A stretch of DNA of 26,033 nt from the IMG/VR virus record IMGVR_UViG_3300043468_001939, positions 1-26,033 of that record, one strand, 5' to 3'. This DNA is from a virus. The stretch's first letter is position 1, and each line of letters starts with the position of its first letter. Shown piece by piece: positions 6,868 through 13,332 of the stretch. Below the pieces are notes generated by a model. It saw only the letters and a list, made by a program, of their open reading frames with translations, was not told the DNA's origin and searched no databases. The position numbers and the translations under genes are program-made.

Positions 6868-7128
6868 ATGGCGCGAGGATTATTCGTCACAGGTTTCACC
6901 GTATCGGAGGTGCTCACCATACAGAGCCGCGCCAAAGCGCTCCTGCTCGATGGCAAGACGATCATGAGTTGGAATGATTCGGACACGAACGTGACCAAGC
7001 AATTCACCATGCCCGTCGACCAGGTGCTGGAGGAATGCGCCCATGCCCTGCGGATTCTTGATCCATTCGCATATGGCAAATCCCAGCGTGTGGCCTCATC
7101 CAGCGTATCCGGATACCTCGCCAAATGA
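6868..7128 (+). CDS. Small head-tail joining protein, gpW-position
   Basis: An 86-residue protein between the large terminase and portal, the place held by lambda gpW, which plugs the portal after packaging. It reads GFTVSEVLTIQSRAKALLLD, then IMSWNDSDTNVTKQFTMPV and VLEECAHALRILDP. I recognise this as a common small phage protein at this position. The pattern of a helix, a short beta hairpin (MSWNDSDTNVTKQF) and a second helix agrees with the gpW fold of two helices and a hairpin. The gpW role is inferred from size, position and this pattern. It overlaps the portal start by ATGA. Confidence 0.8.
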   Translation: MARGLFVTGFTVSEVLTIQSRAKALLLDGKTIMSWNDSDTNVTKQFTMPVDQVLEECAHALRILDPFAYGKSQRVASSSVSGYLAK

Positions 7129-8546
7129 GCCGCATCAGATCCATCGCCAAACTCGTCATCCCGCCGGTTTTACAACCCAAGGCATGGGGGTCGCCATACG
7201 AGGCCGCCAATTGGTCGCCACGCCGTGGATTTGTGCCGGGCGCAATGCCCACCGACGCACGCAATGAACTCACACCGGGCGTTCGTACCGAATTGGTGCG
7301 CAAATCTAGGTACCTGCACAAAAATAGCGGATTCGCGCGGGAATTGGTGGCCAACATGGCGATCTACTCAACTGGCGATGGCATCCGGACCCAAGCCCAG
7401 TCGCCGGATTCTGGTTGGAACCGCGCAGCCGAGGAATACTTCTCCCTATGGTCCGCCAGATGTGAAGTCACCAGACGGTTTTCATTTGAGGAATGCCAGG
7501 CGCTTGTCTGCCGTGGCATGGACATCGACGGCGAGTATTTCGTCCATAAGACACGCAACGCTCAAGGCGAGCCACGCATTCAATTGATCGAGTCGCACCG
7601 AATTGGCGACCGCCTGGGGTCCACCAAAACCGTCGATGGAGTCGGCCTCGATGTTTGGGGCGCACCGATCTTTTACCGCGCCATCGAAGACAATGGTGAC
7701 TTCAGGGACTTGCCATCCGAAGCGGTGCTGCACATTCACGAACCTGAATGGGCCGGCGGAGTGAGGTCCCATCCAACCATCCAGCATTCGATCAACCACG
7801 TGCTCGATGAAATCGAATTGCTCGCCCTTGAAAAACACGCGGTCAAAGACAATGCCGATGTGGCCAGGGTGCTTAAAACGGCACGTGGCGAGCTTGATGA
7901 TACGGGTGACTTCGTCGTCGGCGATGGCGTGACCGGCAATGAGCAAAGCGACCCACTGTCACTGCAGCGAATCGTCGGTGGAAAGCTCGTCGCACTCAAA
8001 CCGGATGAATCGATCGAAAGCTTCCAGTCCAACCGCCCATCCCCCACTTTCACGGGATTTCTGGAACACCTCAGAAGGGACTCCGCACTGGGCGTGATCC
8101 CGTTTGAATTCGCGGCTGACTCAAGCAAGATCGGCGGCGCTGGCGTGAGACTCGTGGTGGCCAAGGCAGACCGCCGCTTTTCGTTCCGCCAGATGATTCT
8201 CGAGCGACGCCTGATCAGACCCGTTTGGTCCTATGTGATCGGCGATGCCATCAACCGCGGACTGCTCCCCCCGATGGAAGGCTGGTGGAAGATTTCCACT
8301 GTCCCGCCAAAACGTGTCACCGTGGACGCCGGACGAGAAGCCCAACAAAACCGCGCTGATGTGGAAATGGGGCTCAAAACCTTATCCGACCACTTTGCCG
8401 AGTTAGGCGCTGACTTCGGCGAGGAAATCGAACGCAGGGCCGCCGATGCCAAGCTCATCCTGGAAACTGCCACGAAATACGACGTGCCGGTGGGAATGCT
8501 GTGGAAGGTCGCTGGAACTGCGTTGACACCCCCAACAGGGGCGTGA
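7125..8546 (+). CDS. Portal protein, lambda gpB-like
   Basis: A 473-residue portal of the lambda GpB family, forming the dodecameric ring through which DNA enters and leaves the head. The N-terminus has PYEAANWSPRRGF, the usual YEAA----R motif, followed by RTELVRKSRYLHKNSGFARE and ELVANMAIYSTGDGI, which correspond to family blocks. The central IDGEYFVHKTRNAQG and IESHRIGDRLG segments are also typical, and the C-terminal half contains a GGAGVRLVVAKADRRF-type block near residue 340. The length fits. The start overlaps the stop of the preceding gene, and its stop overlaps the GTG of the protease gene, so all three are coupled. Confidence 0.93.
   Translation: MSRIRSIAKLVIPPVLQPKAWGSPYEAANWSPRRGFVPGAMPTDARNELTPGVRTELVRKSRYLHKNSGFARELVANMAIYSTGDGIRTQAQSPDSGWNRAAEEYFSLWSARCEVTRRFSFEECQALVCRGMDIDGEYFVHKTRNAQGEPRIQLIESHRIGDRLGSTKTVDGVGLDVWGAPIFYRAIEDNGDFRDLPSEAVLHIHEPEWAGGVRSHPTIQHSINHVLDEIELLALEKHAVKDNADVARVLKTARGELDDTGDFVVGDGVTGNEQSDPLSLQRIVGGKLVALKPDESIESFQSNRPSPTFTGFLEHLRRDSALGVIPFEFAADSSKIGGAGVRLVVAKADRRFSFRQMILERRLIRPVWSYVIGDAINRGLLPPMEGWWKISTVPPKRVTVDAGREAQQNRADVEMGLKTLSDHFAELGADFGEEIERRAADAKLILETATKYDVPVGMLWKVAGTALTPPTGA
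8523..8528 (+). promoter_or_regulatory. TTGACA start-associated motif (protease-scaffold)
   Basis: TTGACA, 14 nt before the GTG at 8543 and inside the end of the portal gene, where it encodes Leu-Thr. AGGGG (8537-8541) also precedes the GTG. Together they favour 8543 over the in-frame ATG at 8501. Confidence 0.45.
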
Positions 8547-9817
8547 ACCCCATCCTCTCCCAAACCCGTGAATGGCTAATCCAACCCGAAGCGCTTCATT
8601 CAATGGCCATCGCGGCCAGAAGCTTCGACAGTGGAAGCATCAATCTTGCCGCCAATAAATCCAGCAGCCCCCTGCTCACCATCGACAACGGCATCGGTGT
8701 GATTGCCATTGAAGGCCCGATTGTTCGCAAGCCCGATATCTTTGCCCGAGTCCTCATGGGAGCAACTGATGCCCTAAAGATCGGCGACGCCATTCGCGAA
8801 GCGTCCGAGCGTGATGACATCAAGGCGGTCTTCCTCGATATCGACTCTCCTGGTGGAACGGTGGCAGGCACACCGGAACTTGCCGCTGCGGTCGCATCAC
8901 TCAACGAGAATAAGCCAGTCTATGCGTTTTCATCGGGCCTCATGGCATCCGCCGCCTATTGGATCGCCAGCCAAGCCCGCGCCATCTACGCCACGCCATC
9001 TGCTCAAGTCGGATCCATCGGTGTGGTGCAGGCGGTGGTCGACGATTCCGGGGCACTCGATCGGGATGGCATCAAGGTCGAGGTATTCTCGGTCGGCAAG
9101 TACAAGGCCATGGGTGCGCCGGGCACCAGCCTCACCGACGATCAACGCGACCTCATTCAATCTAACCTCGCCGAAATCGCCGGAGAATTTCATGCAGCCG
9201 TCTTGGCACGCGGTCGATCGATTCCAGCCGAGGCCATGGAAGGCCAAACATTCAGTGGGCGGCAGGCCCAACGCTACAACCTAGCGGGCATGGTTTCAGA
9301 CCGCGCCGAGGCCATGAGAAGGCTGAGAGTTTATCACTCGTCGGTTGACACGAAATCCAGGGTGATGACCGCAACACTCGAAGACCAACTCGCTGAAGCG
9401 CGCACCCAGGTGGAAACCATCACCCGCGACTATCAGGCCCAGACCGAACTCATGAACGAGACCTCAGCCTCACTCGATTCGCTGCGCGGCGAAGTGGAGC
9501 TGCTCACCGCCGAGATCGAAACGCTCAAAGCGGAGCGTGATGGCTCGATCGATCAAACCACAGCGATGCAGGCACGAATTGCTGAGTTGCAAGCGGCAAA
9601 GGACGATTTTGAAAAACGCGTTCAAGTCGAAGTCGCACGCGTCGTGGCCTCAACCGGAACCAGCATTCCGGCCAATGTCACACCTGCTGGCGACCAACAA
9701 AAATCGGAAGAACTGCAGGCACAATTCAAAGCCATCAACGACCCGACCGAACAAACCGCCTTCTGGCGCAAACTCACCCCAGAACAACAAGCCCTGATCC
9801 TCAAACACAACGCATAA
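8543..9817 (+). CDS. S49-family head maturation protease fused to scaffold
   Basis: With the GTG start this is a 424-residue protein. Residues ~45-275 are an S49/SppA-type serine protease: FLDIDSPGGTVAGTPEL, the nucleophile Ser136 in GLMASAAYW, AQVGSIGVV, and the candidate general base Lys188 in VGKYKAMGAPG. The remaining ~150 residues are a long coiled coil (QLAEARTQVETITRDYQ onward) ending in a LTPEQQALIL segment, typical of an assembly scaffold. This matches lambda gpC with its embedded Nu3 scaffold. The protease acts in the procapsid, degrading scaffold before DNA entry. The GTG overlaps the portal stop; ATG at 8501 would add 14 residues. Confidence 0.92.
   Translation: MNPILSQTREWLIQPEALHSMAIAARSFDSGSINLAANKSSSPLLTIDNGIGVIAIEGPIVRKPDIFARVLMGATDALKIGDAIREASERDDIKAVFLDIDSPGGTVAGTPELAAAVASLNENKPVYAFSSGLMASAAYWIASQARAIYATPSAQVGSIGVVQAVVDDSGALDRDGIKVEVFSVGKYKAMGAPGTSLTDDQRDLIQSNLAEIAGEFHAAVLARGRSIPAEAMEGQTFSGRQAQRYNLAGMVSDRAEAMRRLRVYHSSVDTKSRVMTATLEDQLAEARTQVETITRDYQAQTELMNETSASLDSLRGEVELLTAEIETLKAERDGSIDQTTAMQARIAELQAAKDDFEKRVQVEVARVVASTGTSIPANVTPAGDQQKSEELQAQFKAINDPTEQTAFWRKLTPEQQALILKHNA
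9345..9350 (+). promoter_or_regulatory. TTGACA motif before the nested scaffold start
   Basis: TTGACA lies inside the protease reading frame, exactly 14 nt before the in-frame ATG at 9365. Its spacing equals that at 6868, 8543 and 13333. This is the clearest case where the motif marks an internal start. Confidence 0.5.
9365..9817 (+). CDS. Probable nested capsid scaffold protein, Nu3-like
   Basis: An in-frame ATG at codon 275 of the protease gene begins MTATLEDQLAEARTQVET and would give a 150-residue coiled-coil protein sharing the protease C-terminus. Lambda makes its Nu3 scaffold from the end of gene C in this way. Support here is the position at the boundary between the protease domain and the coiled coil, an AGGG just upstream, and the TTGACA-N14 signal that precedes other genes in the window. 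No start codon is needed elsewhere to supply a scaffold, and no separate scaffold gene is seen. The product is inferred. Confidence 0.5.
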   Translation: MTATLEDQLAEARTQVETITRDYQAQTELMNETSASLDSLRGEVELLTAEIETLKAERDGSIDQTTAMQARIAELQAAKDDFEKRVQVEVARVVASTGTSIPANVTPAGDQQKSEELQAQFKAINDPTEQTAFWRKLTPEQQALILKHNA

Positions 9818-9821
9818 TCCA

Positions 9822-10718
9822 ATGGCCAATACCCTCACCAACGTCAAAGACATCAAGGTCGCACAGCGGGCGCTCATGCCCTTCATGTCGAACCTTCTGC
9901 CTGTCACCGCATTTTCAACCGACTTCAGCCCGCTGCCTGCCGACAAGCTCGACACGGTGCGAGTGCCACTGGTTGGAGCGCCAAGCACATCCAGTGACTT
10001 CTCGGGCGATTACTCCGCAAACGCAGACTCCACGGTCACTGTGGTGCCGGTCACCCTCAACCGTCACAAGTACAAGACCGTCCATGTGACCGCCAAGGAG
10101 TCATCGGAAACCGCGCTGAATGTTCTCGAAACCCTGGTAGAAGCAGCAGCCCAACAACTCGCCCAAGATGTGCTAGTCGATATCTTCAGCTGCATCACCT
10201 TAGCAAACTTCGGTGCGCCGGGAATTCCCGCCCTTGCTGCCACAGGCTTCGATTACAAAAAGGTGCTCAGCCTGCGCGAAGCCTGCGGCAATGCCAAGAT
10301 GCCGCCAAACCCGCGCTCGCTGGTCCTTGATTCCGGCTACTACACCAACATGCTTGCCGACGACGTGGTGGCCAAGAGCTTCAACCTGAACCTCAACGCC
10401 CCTGCCGTCACCGAGGGCATGGTCAAGCGCATCGCTGGATTCAACCTCCATGAAACAACGCTTATTCCGTCGGACAACGCGGAAAAACTCGTTGGTTTCG
10501 CCGCTCACTCCAGTGCCATTGCGGTGGCTATGCGCTACCTCCAACCGGTGGCCGATTACCAACAGGCTGGAGCCGTGACAGACCCCACCACGGGCATGAC
10601 CTTCGGATACCTCCGATTCACCGACACCCGTTCCAACAAGGTCTTTGTCACCCTCGAATGCCTCTATGGCTTCTCCCCCGCAAAGACCGATGCCCTCAAG
10701 CGCATCGTAAAACCGTAG
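9822..10718 (+). CDS. Major capsid protein
   Basis: A 298-residue protein directly after the protease-scaffold gene. It shows features of a HK97-fold coat protein: an N-terminal segment, the stretch NVLETLVEAAAQQLAQDVLV (spine-helix-like), SLVLDSGYYTNMLADD in the middle, and VKRIAGFNLHETTLIPSDNA followed by LVGFAAHSSAIAVAMRYLQP near the C-terminus. The last pattern, a specific position in the genome followed by 'this peptide is a bystander in the protein' type, is common in many phage coat proteins. No separate decoration gene is seen next to it. A strong intrinsic terminator follows 22 nt after the stop, so capsid mRNA can be made in excess. Confidence 0.88.
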   Translation: MANTLTNVKDIKVAQRALMPFMSNLLPVTAFSTDFSPLPADKLDTVRVPLVGAPSTSSDFSGDYSANADSTVTVVPVTLNRHKYKTVHVTAKESSETALNVLETLVEAAAQQLAQDVLVDIFSCITLANFGAPGIPALAATGFDYKKVLSLREACGNAKMPPNPRSLVLDSGYYTNMLADDVVAKSFNLNLNAPAVTEGMVKRIAGFNLHETTLIPSDNAEKLVGFAAHSSAIAVAMRYLQPVADYQQAGAVTDPTTGMTFGYLRFTDTRSNKVFVTLECLYGFSPAKTDALKRIVKP

Positions 10719-10740
10719 GTCATTTTGATGTGTGGGATAG

Positions 10741-10779
10741 ACACCCTCTCCGGGCAACTGGAGGGGGTGTTTTTGTTTT
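10741..10779 (+). terminator. Intrinsic terminator after the capsid gene
   Basis: ACACCCTCTCC (10741-10751) pairs with GGAGGGGGTGT (10760-10770) in an 11-bp stem with one T-G pair and an 8-nt loop, followed by TTTTTGTTTT. This is the clearest terminator in the window and splits capsid from connector genes. Confidence 0.9.
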
Positions 10780-10786
10780 CGGCCGA

Positions 10787-10792
10787 TTGACA
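10787..10792 (+). promoter_or_regulatory. TTGACA start-associated motif (connector)
   Basis: TTGACA, 13 nt before the GTG at 10806 and 7 nt after the terminator T-run. If it were a -35 box, the transcript would start inside the gene. Confidence 0.5.
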
Positions 10793-10805
10793 CGCCACTC
10801 CGTGA

Positions 10806-11114
10806 GTGAACCCGATCCAAGCCGCGACGGCCGAAGCATTCCAAGAAATCCTCCAGGAGTCGGGCGTGCCGGTGGTCATCAACGGAACAACCTACCTCGC
10901 CACCGTATCGGCTAACCCAATTCAGATCGAACTCGAAGAAGGCGGATACCGCCAGGATGGGTCCATGGTGGTGAAGATGCTCATAAGCCACCTCAACACT
11001 CCCCTGCCCAAGTTCAACGACACCATCATGATCGGCGAAGTGCGCTATAAAATTGAGGAGCTCACGCGCAAGCCAGGCTCAGGGATCATCAGATACTTGG
11101 TCAACAGGAGGTAG
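10806..11114 (+). CDS. Putative head-tail connector, FII-position
   Basis: A 102-residue protein starting at GTG. An N-terminal helix (IQAATAEAFQEILQESG) is followed by a beta-rich body: VVINGTTYLATV, then KFNDTIMIGEVRYKIEEL and SGIIRYLVNRR. The phrase 'D-I-IGE-RYKIEEL' near the C-terminus resembles the beta hairpin of lambda gpFII-type head-tail joining proteins (RGDTLTIGEENFWVDRV), and the size and location fit that role, joining the tail to the filled head. This is inference from position and fold pattern. The GTG at 10802 is out of frame. It is followed after 5 nt by the next gene. Confidence 0.7.
   Translation: MNPIQAATAEAFQEILQESGVPVVINGTTYLATVSANPIQIELEEGGYRQDGSMVVKMLISHLNTPLPKFNDTIMIGEVRYKIEELTRKPGSGIIRYLVNRR
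11106..11112 (+). promoter_or_regulatory. Strong Shine-Dalgarno site (AGGAGGT)
   Basis: AGGAGGT lies 7 nt before the ATG at 11120. It is a near-perfect site and the strongest on the plus strand of the window, at a gene lacking the TTGACA motif. It also shows that the host ribosome uses ordinary Shine-Dalgarno pairing. Confidence 0.75.
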
Positions 11115-11119
11115 GAATC

Positions 11120-11509
11120 ATGAACCAGATCATCGAAGATTATTTGGCCGCGTGGATTGATGGAGCGGATATCGATCCAACACCTGAAATCCTGACAGGA
11201 ACATCCAACGAAGTACGCGAGCCTGAATCCCATGCCGCCCTGGTGTTGGCGGACAATATCGATCACGTGGTGGGCCCGCTGTACCGCGCCAGCATCAAGG
11301 TCATCATTTCATCGCCAACCGACAATCGCAGCGAGCATTCAGCCATCACCAGCGCGATCAAGATGCTCATGAGTGCTTCATGCCCACCCGCATCCGGCTT
11401 CAGCTCAGCCGGTTTCAAGCAAACAAGCTACACCACTGCCGTATCAGGTGACGGGCGATGGCTGTCCACATTCGAGGGAGTTCTTGGTGTGGTGTGGGAT
11501 GCCGGTTGA
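11120..11509 (+). CDS. Putative tail completion / minor tail protein
   Basis: A 129-residue protein beginning MNQIIEDYLAAWIDGADIDP, with a central beta-strand segment (LYRASIKVIISSPTDNRS) then an alpha-helix (EHSAITSAIKMLMS), ending WLSTFEGVLGVVWDAG. Size, helix-strand pattern and order (after the connector, before the tail tube candidates) match tail terminator or completion proteins such as lambda gpU or gpZ, which cap the tail and join it to the head. No sequence motif proves this. It has the strong AGGAGGT site, and its TGA lies within the TTGACA motif for the next gene. Confidence 0.65.
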   Translation: MNQIIEDYLAAWIDGADIDPTPEILTGTSNEVREPESHAALVLADNIDHVVGPLYRASIKVIISSPTDNRSEHSAITSAIKMLMSASCPPASGFSSAGFKQTSYTTAVSGDGRWLSTFEGVLGVVWDAG

Positions 11510-11511
11510 CA
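11506..11511 (+). promoter_or_regulatory. TTGACA start-associated motif (first tail duplicate)
   Basis: TTGACA, 15 nt before the ATG at 11527. Its TGA is the stop codon of the preceding gene. Confidence 0.45.
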
Positions 11512-11526
11512 TGCGTCCATGGTGCG

Positions 11527-11841
11527 ATGCCAGCAACATTTGGAGTCATCAACACGCACGACCTTGAGCCCCAGAGCGGGCATGTGAGCGAGTCCAGCAT
11601 GGATTCCTCAGTTGAGGTCGCCACCATCCGCGACGAGATGGGGCTGACCAAGTACGCCGGCCCCAAGCCGCTCATCACGCGCAACGTGACCATTTCCGGC
11701 AAAGGCCTTCCCAACTTTTCTGATGTGGCAGTCGGGAACATCACAGTGCAACAGGTCTTCATCACCTCGGTGAAACGCAGCGAGAGCAACGACGACTTTC
11801 CCGAGTTCGAAATCGAAGGAGTCATTTACGAGGACGCATAA
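11527..11841 (+). CDS. Small tail protein, first of a duplicated pair
   Basis: A 104-residue protein whose C-terminal half aligns with the next gene: VTISGKGLPN with FTIKGRGTTP, and FITSVKRSESNDDFPEFEIE with IITSVKLSEKNDDFNEFEIS. Its N-terminal half (ATFGVINTHDLEPQSGHVSE) is less similar. Order and size suggest a tail-tube or tube-like beta protein. The open frame extends upstream to 11458, but ATG at 11527 is preferred because it lies after the preceding stop, has the TTGACA signal, and starts where the similarity makes sense. The duplication is seen; the tube role is inferred. Confidence 0.72.
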   Translation: MPATFGVINTHDLEPQSGHVSESSMDSSVEVATIRDEMGLTKYAGPKPLITRNVTISGKGLPNFSDVAVGNITVQQVFITSVKRSESNDDFPEFEIEGVIYEDA

Positions 11842-11853
11842 CCCACCACTACC

Positions 11854-12189
11854 ATGGCAGTCACTTTCAGCAAAATCGGAGTCCAATCCGTCAGCGCCGA
11901 ACTCATCGAAAGCGTCGAAACCACCAAGTCCCTCGACACCAAAATGATCATGTCGAGCGAGGGTGGTTTTGGCGCAGGCAAGGGCTTTGACCCGAAGTTT
12001 GAGTTCACCATCAAAGGTCGCGGCACCACTCCGATCGATGCTGGCGGCAGTGCCTCCATGATCCCGGAAGGAATCACCGGCGGCGTCACCATCATCACCT
12101 CCGTGAAGTTGAGCGAGAAGAACGACGACTTCAACGAGTTCGAGATCAGCGGCGTGAATTACCCGCAGGCACAAGCTCTCGGCAATTAA
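11854..12189 (+). CDS. Small tail protein, second of a duplicated pair; tail-tube candidate
   Basis: A 111-residue protein, paralogous to its upstream neighbour over the C-terminal ~55 residues. It has a Gly-rich centre (SSEGGFGAGKGFDPKFEF) and ends GVNYPQAQALGN. The body reads as alternating beta strands (KFEFTIKGRG, GVTIITSVKLSE, NEFEISGVNY). Being the last gene before a small unknown protein and the chaperone pair, it lies where the major tail tube gene usually is. Either member of the pair could be the tube, with the other a tail-end variant. It has no clear ribosome-binding site and no TTGACA motif; the preceding gene ends 12 nt upstream. Confidence 0.7.
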   Translation: MAVTFSKIGVQSVSAELIESVETTKSLDTKMIMSSEGGFGAGKGFDPKFEFTIKGRGTTPIDAGGSASMIPEGITGGVTIITSVKLSEKNDDFNEFEISGVNYPQAQALGN

Positions 12190-12216
12190 ACCGCGCTCCA
12201 CCATCAAGATCACCCC

Positions 12217-12684
12217 ATGAAACAAGGAACCACTGTCGCCATCGTGCGCGAGCACGACACGCCACCGATGAAGAGTCGCAACACCTCGATGATTGCCGGT
12301 GCGCTTACTTCCGGTTTCGAATTCGCCACCGACAAAGCATTCTTCGACACCGTTGAGGATGTGGGAGGCACGCCCAAGCGCACCGTCACCTGGCTGATGA
12401 ATGCAGCAAAGACTGTTCGTTTCGTTCCAATCCCCAAGGAGGAAGAAATCACATTCACCGAATTCAAGCGGCGCTTTCTTTCTCAGGAATGGTGTGAGGC
12501 GAACCCCGATCACCCGATTTCCTACATGCGTGGAATCATCGAAAACAAGGGCGGGCTCGTCGATAAGATCAAAACCCTCATGCCCATGCTTTTGCTGCGC
12601 AAAGGCAAGCGTGTGGCAATCGTCCCATCCGGCAACGACGAGGCCAGCAAGACCCTGCGCGAAAAGATCCTCTCAATCTTCTAA
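12217..12684 (+). CDS. Phage protein of unknown function
   Basis: A 155-residue protein not recognised. The N-terminal ~70 residues are polar with beta propensity (TTVAIVREHDTPP, FEFATDKAFFDTV). The middle is helical and charged (IPKEEEITFTEFKRRFLSQE), with WCEANPDHPISYMRGIIENKGG, and the C-terminus is basic (MLLLRKGKRVAIVPSG, then KTLREKILSIF). It lies between the tail-tube candidates and the chaperone pair, so a role in tail assembly is likely by position. The start has no obvious ribosome-binding site within 20 nt. Its stop is 4 nt before the chaperone start. Confidence 0.7.
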   Translation: MKQGTTVAIVREHDTPPMKSRNTSMIAGALTSGFEFATDKAFFDTVEDVGGTPKRTVTWLMNAAKTVRFVPIPKEEEITFTEFKRRFLSQEWCEANPDHPISYMRGIIENKGGLVDKIKTLMPMLLLRKGKRVAIVPSGNDEASKTLREKILSIF

Positions 12685-12688
12685 GATC

Positions 12689-13099
12689 ATGGAAACACGA
12701 GATCAACTTATCGGCCAGGGCATGATCGAGGCCAACAGCAAGACCATCGGCGGCATCAAGCTGCGAGCGTTTTCCTACGGCTCGCTCCAGATCTCCCACC
12801 TGCTCGGTCTCACTATCTTCACTGGCAACAGCGATGACCTCAGCGAGATCGAGCTCCAACGCCAAATCTCCACCTTCATCTGGATGCAGTCGGCGCCGCT
12901 TGAAGATGTGGTGGCTGCCGTCGCCAACAACACCGCAGGGCAAGCAGTACTCACCTATTCCTTCGGCATCGATTTCTATAACCTCAGCGACATATTCGCC
13001 GAAATCGAGCGCATCGGCCAACAAGTCGCGGCCAACGAGGTGCGCGTCGAGTCGAAGCACAAATTGACCAACGAAGACGAGCCGCCGGGAAAGTCCTAA
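12689..13099 (+). CDS. Tail assembly chaperone, G-like
   Basis: A 136-residue protein in the position of lambda gpG, which keeps the tape measure soluble while the tail tube forms. It is a mixed alpha/beta protein: N-terminal IKLRAFSYGSLQISHLLGL, a helical middle (LSEIELQRQISTFIWMQSAP), and a polar C-terminus (LTNEDEPPGKS). The frame is open upstream to 12401, but ATG at 12689 begins after the preceding stop and gives a sensible length. The last codons before the stop are GGA-AAG-TCC, containing the lambda slippery heptamer. Family membership is inferred from position, size and the frameshift, not from a sequence motif. Confidence 0.8.
   Translation: METRDQLIGQGMIEANSKTIGGIKLRAFSYGSLQISHLLGLTIFTGNSDDLSEIELQRQISTFIWMQSAPLEDVVAAVANNTAGQAVLTYSFGIDFYNLSDIFAEIERIGQQVAANEVRVESKHKLTNEDEPPGKS
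13087..13093 (+). promoter_or_regulatory. -1 programmed frameshift site GGGAAAG
   Basis: The heptamer is read G-GGA-AAG in the chaperone frame, the same phase as in lambda gene G. A one-base backward slip gives GGG-AAA-GTC and enters the open frame ending at 13332, 2 codons before the normal stop (13097-13099). Confidence 0.8.
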
Positions 13100-13332
13100 A
13101 CCCCGGCTGGTGCGCCAGCGTGGTCTACGCGATCGCCAAGGACACCGGATGGAGTGAGGAATACATTCTCTGGTCACTGCCGCTGGCGCGAGCACTGCAG
13201 TACTACCACTGCGCCCTGCAAGCCGCCGACCTCTGGACGCTTGAGCCGATCACGGCAAAGAAGATTGAGGAAATCATCCCCAGCTCCCTGCTCAACTACA
13301 TCGAGGGGCTGGTTGACTCATCCGCTGAATAA
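13093..13332 (+). CDS. Tail assembly chaperone extension, T-like (frameshift product)
   Basis: This frame lacks its own ATG and is open upstream through the end of the chaperone gene. A -1 slip at 13087-13093 would join 135 chaperone residues to 79 from here, giving a 214-residue product like lambda gpG-T. The T part reads VLNPGWCASVVYAIAKDTGW, then EYILWSLPLARALQYYHCAL and a helical end. Lambda uses the fused form at a few percent of G, to bind the tape measure. A GTG at 13120 could start a separate 70-residue protein, but the phase of the slippery site makes fusion more likely. Its stop abuts the next ATG. Confidence 0.78.
   Translation, partial: VLNPGWCASVVYAIAKDTGWSEEYILWSLPLARALQYYHCALQAADLWTLEPITAKKIEEIIPSSLLNYIEGLVDSSAE
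13313..13318 (+). promoter_or_regulatory. TTGAC start-associated motif (gene at 13333)
   Basis: TTGACT, 14 nt before the ATG at 13333, inside the end of the T-like frame where it spans Val-Asp-Ser codons. Confidence 0.35.

Noticed and set aside
6848-6880. Reading TTGACA motifs as ordinary -35 boxes
   Set aside because: At 6848 and 8523 the sequence 16-18 nt downstream is coding and unlike TATAAT, and transcription would begin inside the gene. The spacing to the start codon is better conserved than any downstream box.
10200-10991. 263-codon minus-strand open frame across the capsid and terminator
   Set aside because: It spans a clear intrinsic terminator and the capsid gene; it is an antisense shadow.
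11608-12513. 301-codon open frame on the minus strand
   Set aside because: It runs opposite three well-ordered plus-strand tail genes, two of which are paralogs, and its translation (rich in His, Asp, Gly) is typical of an antisense shadow.
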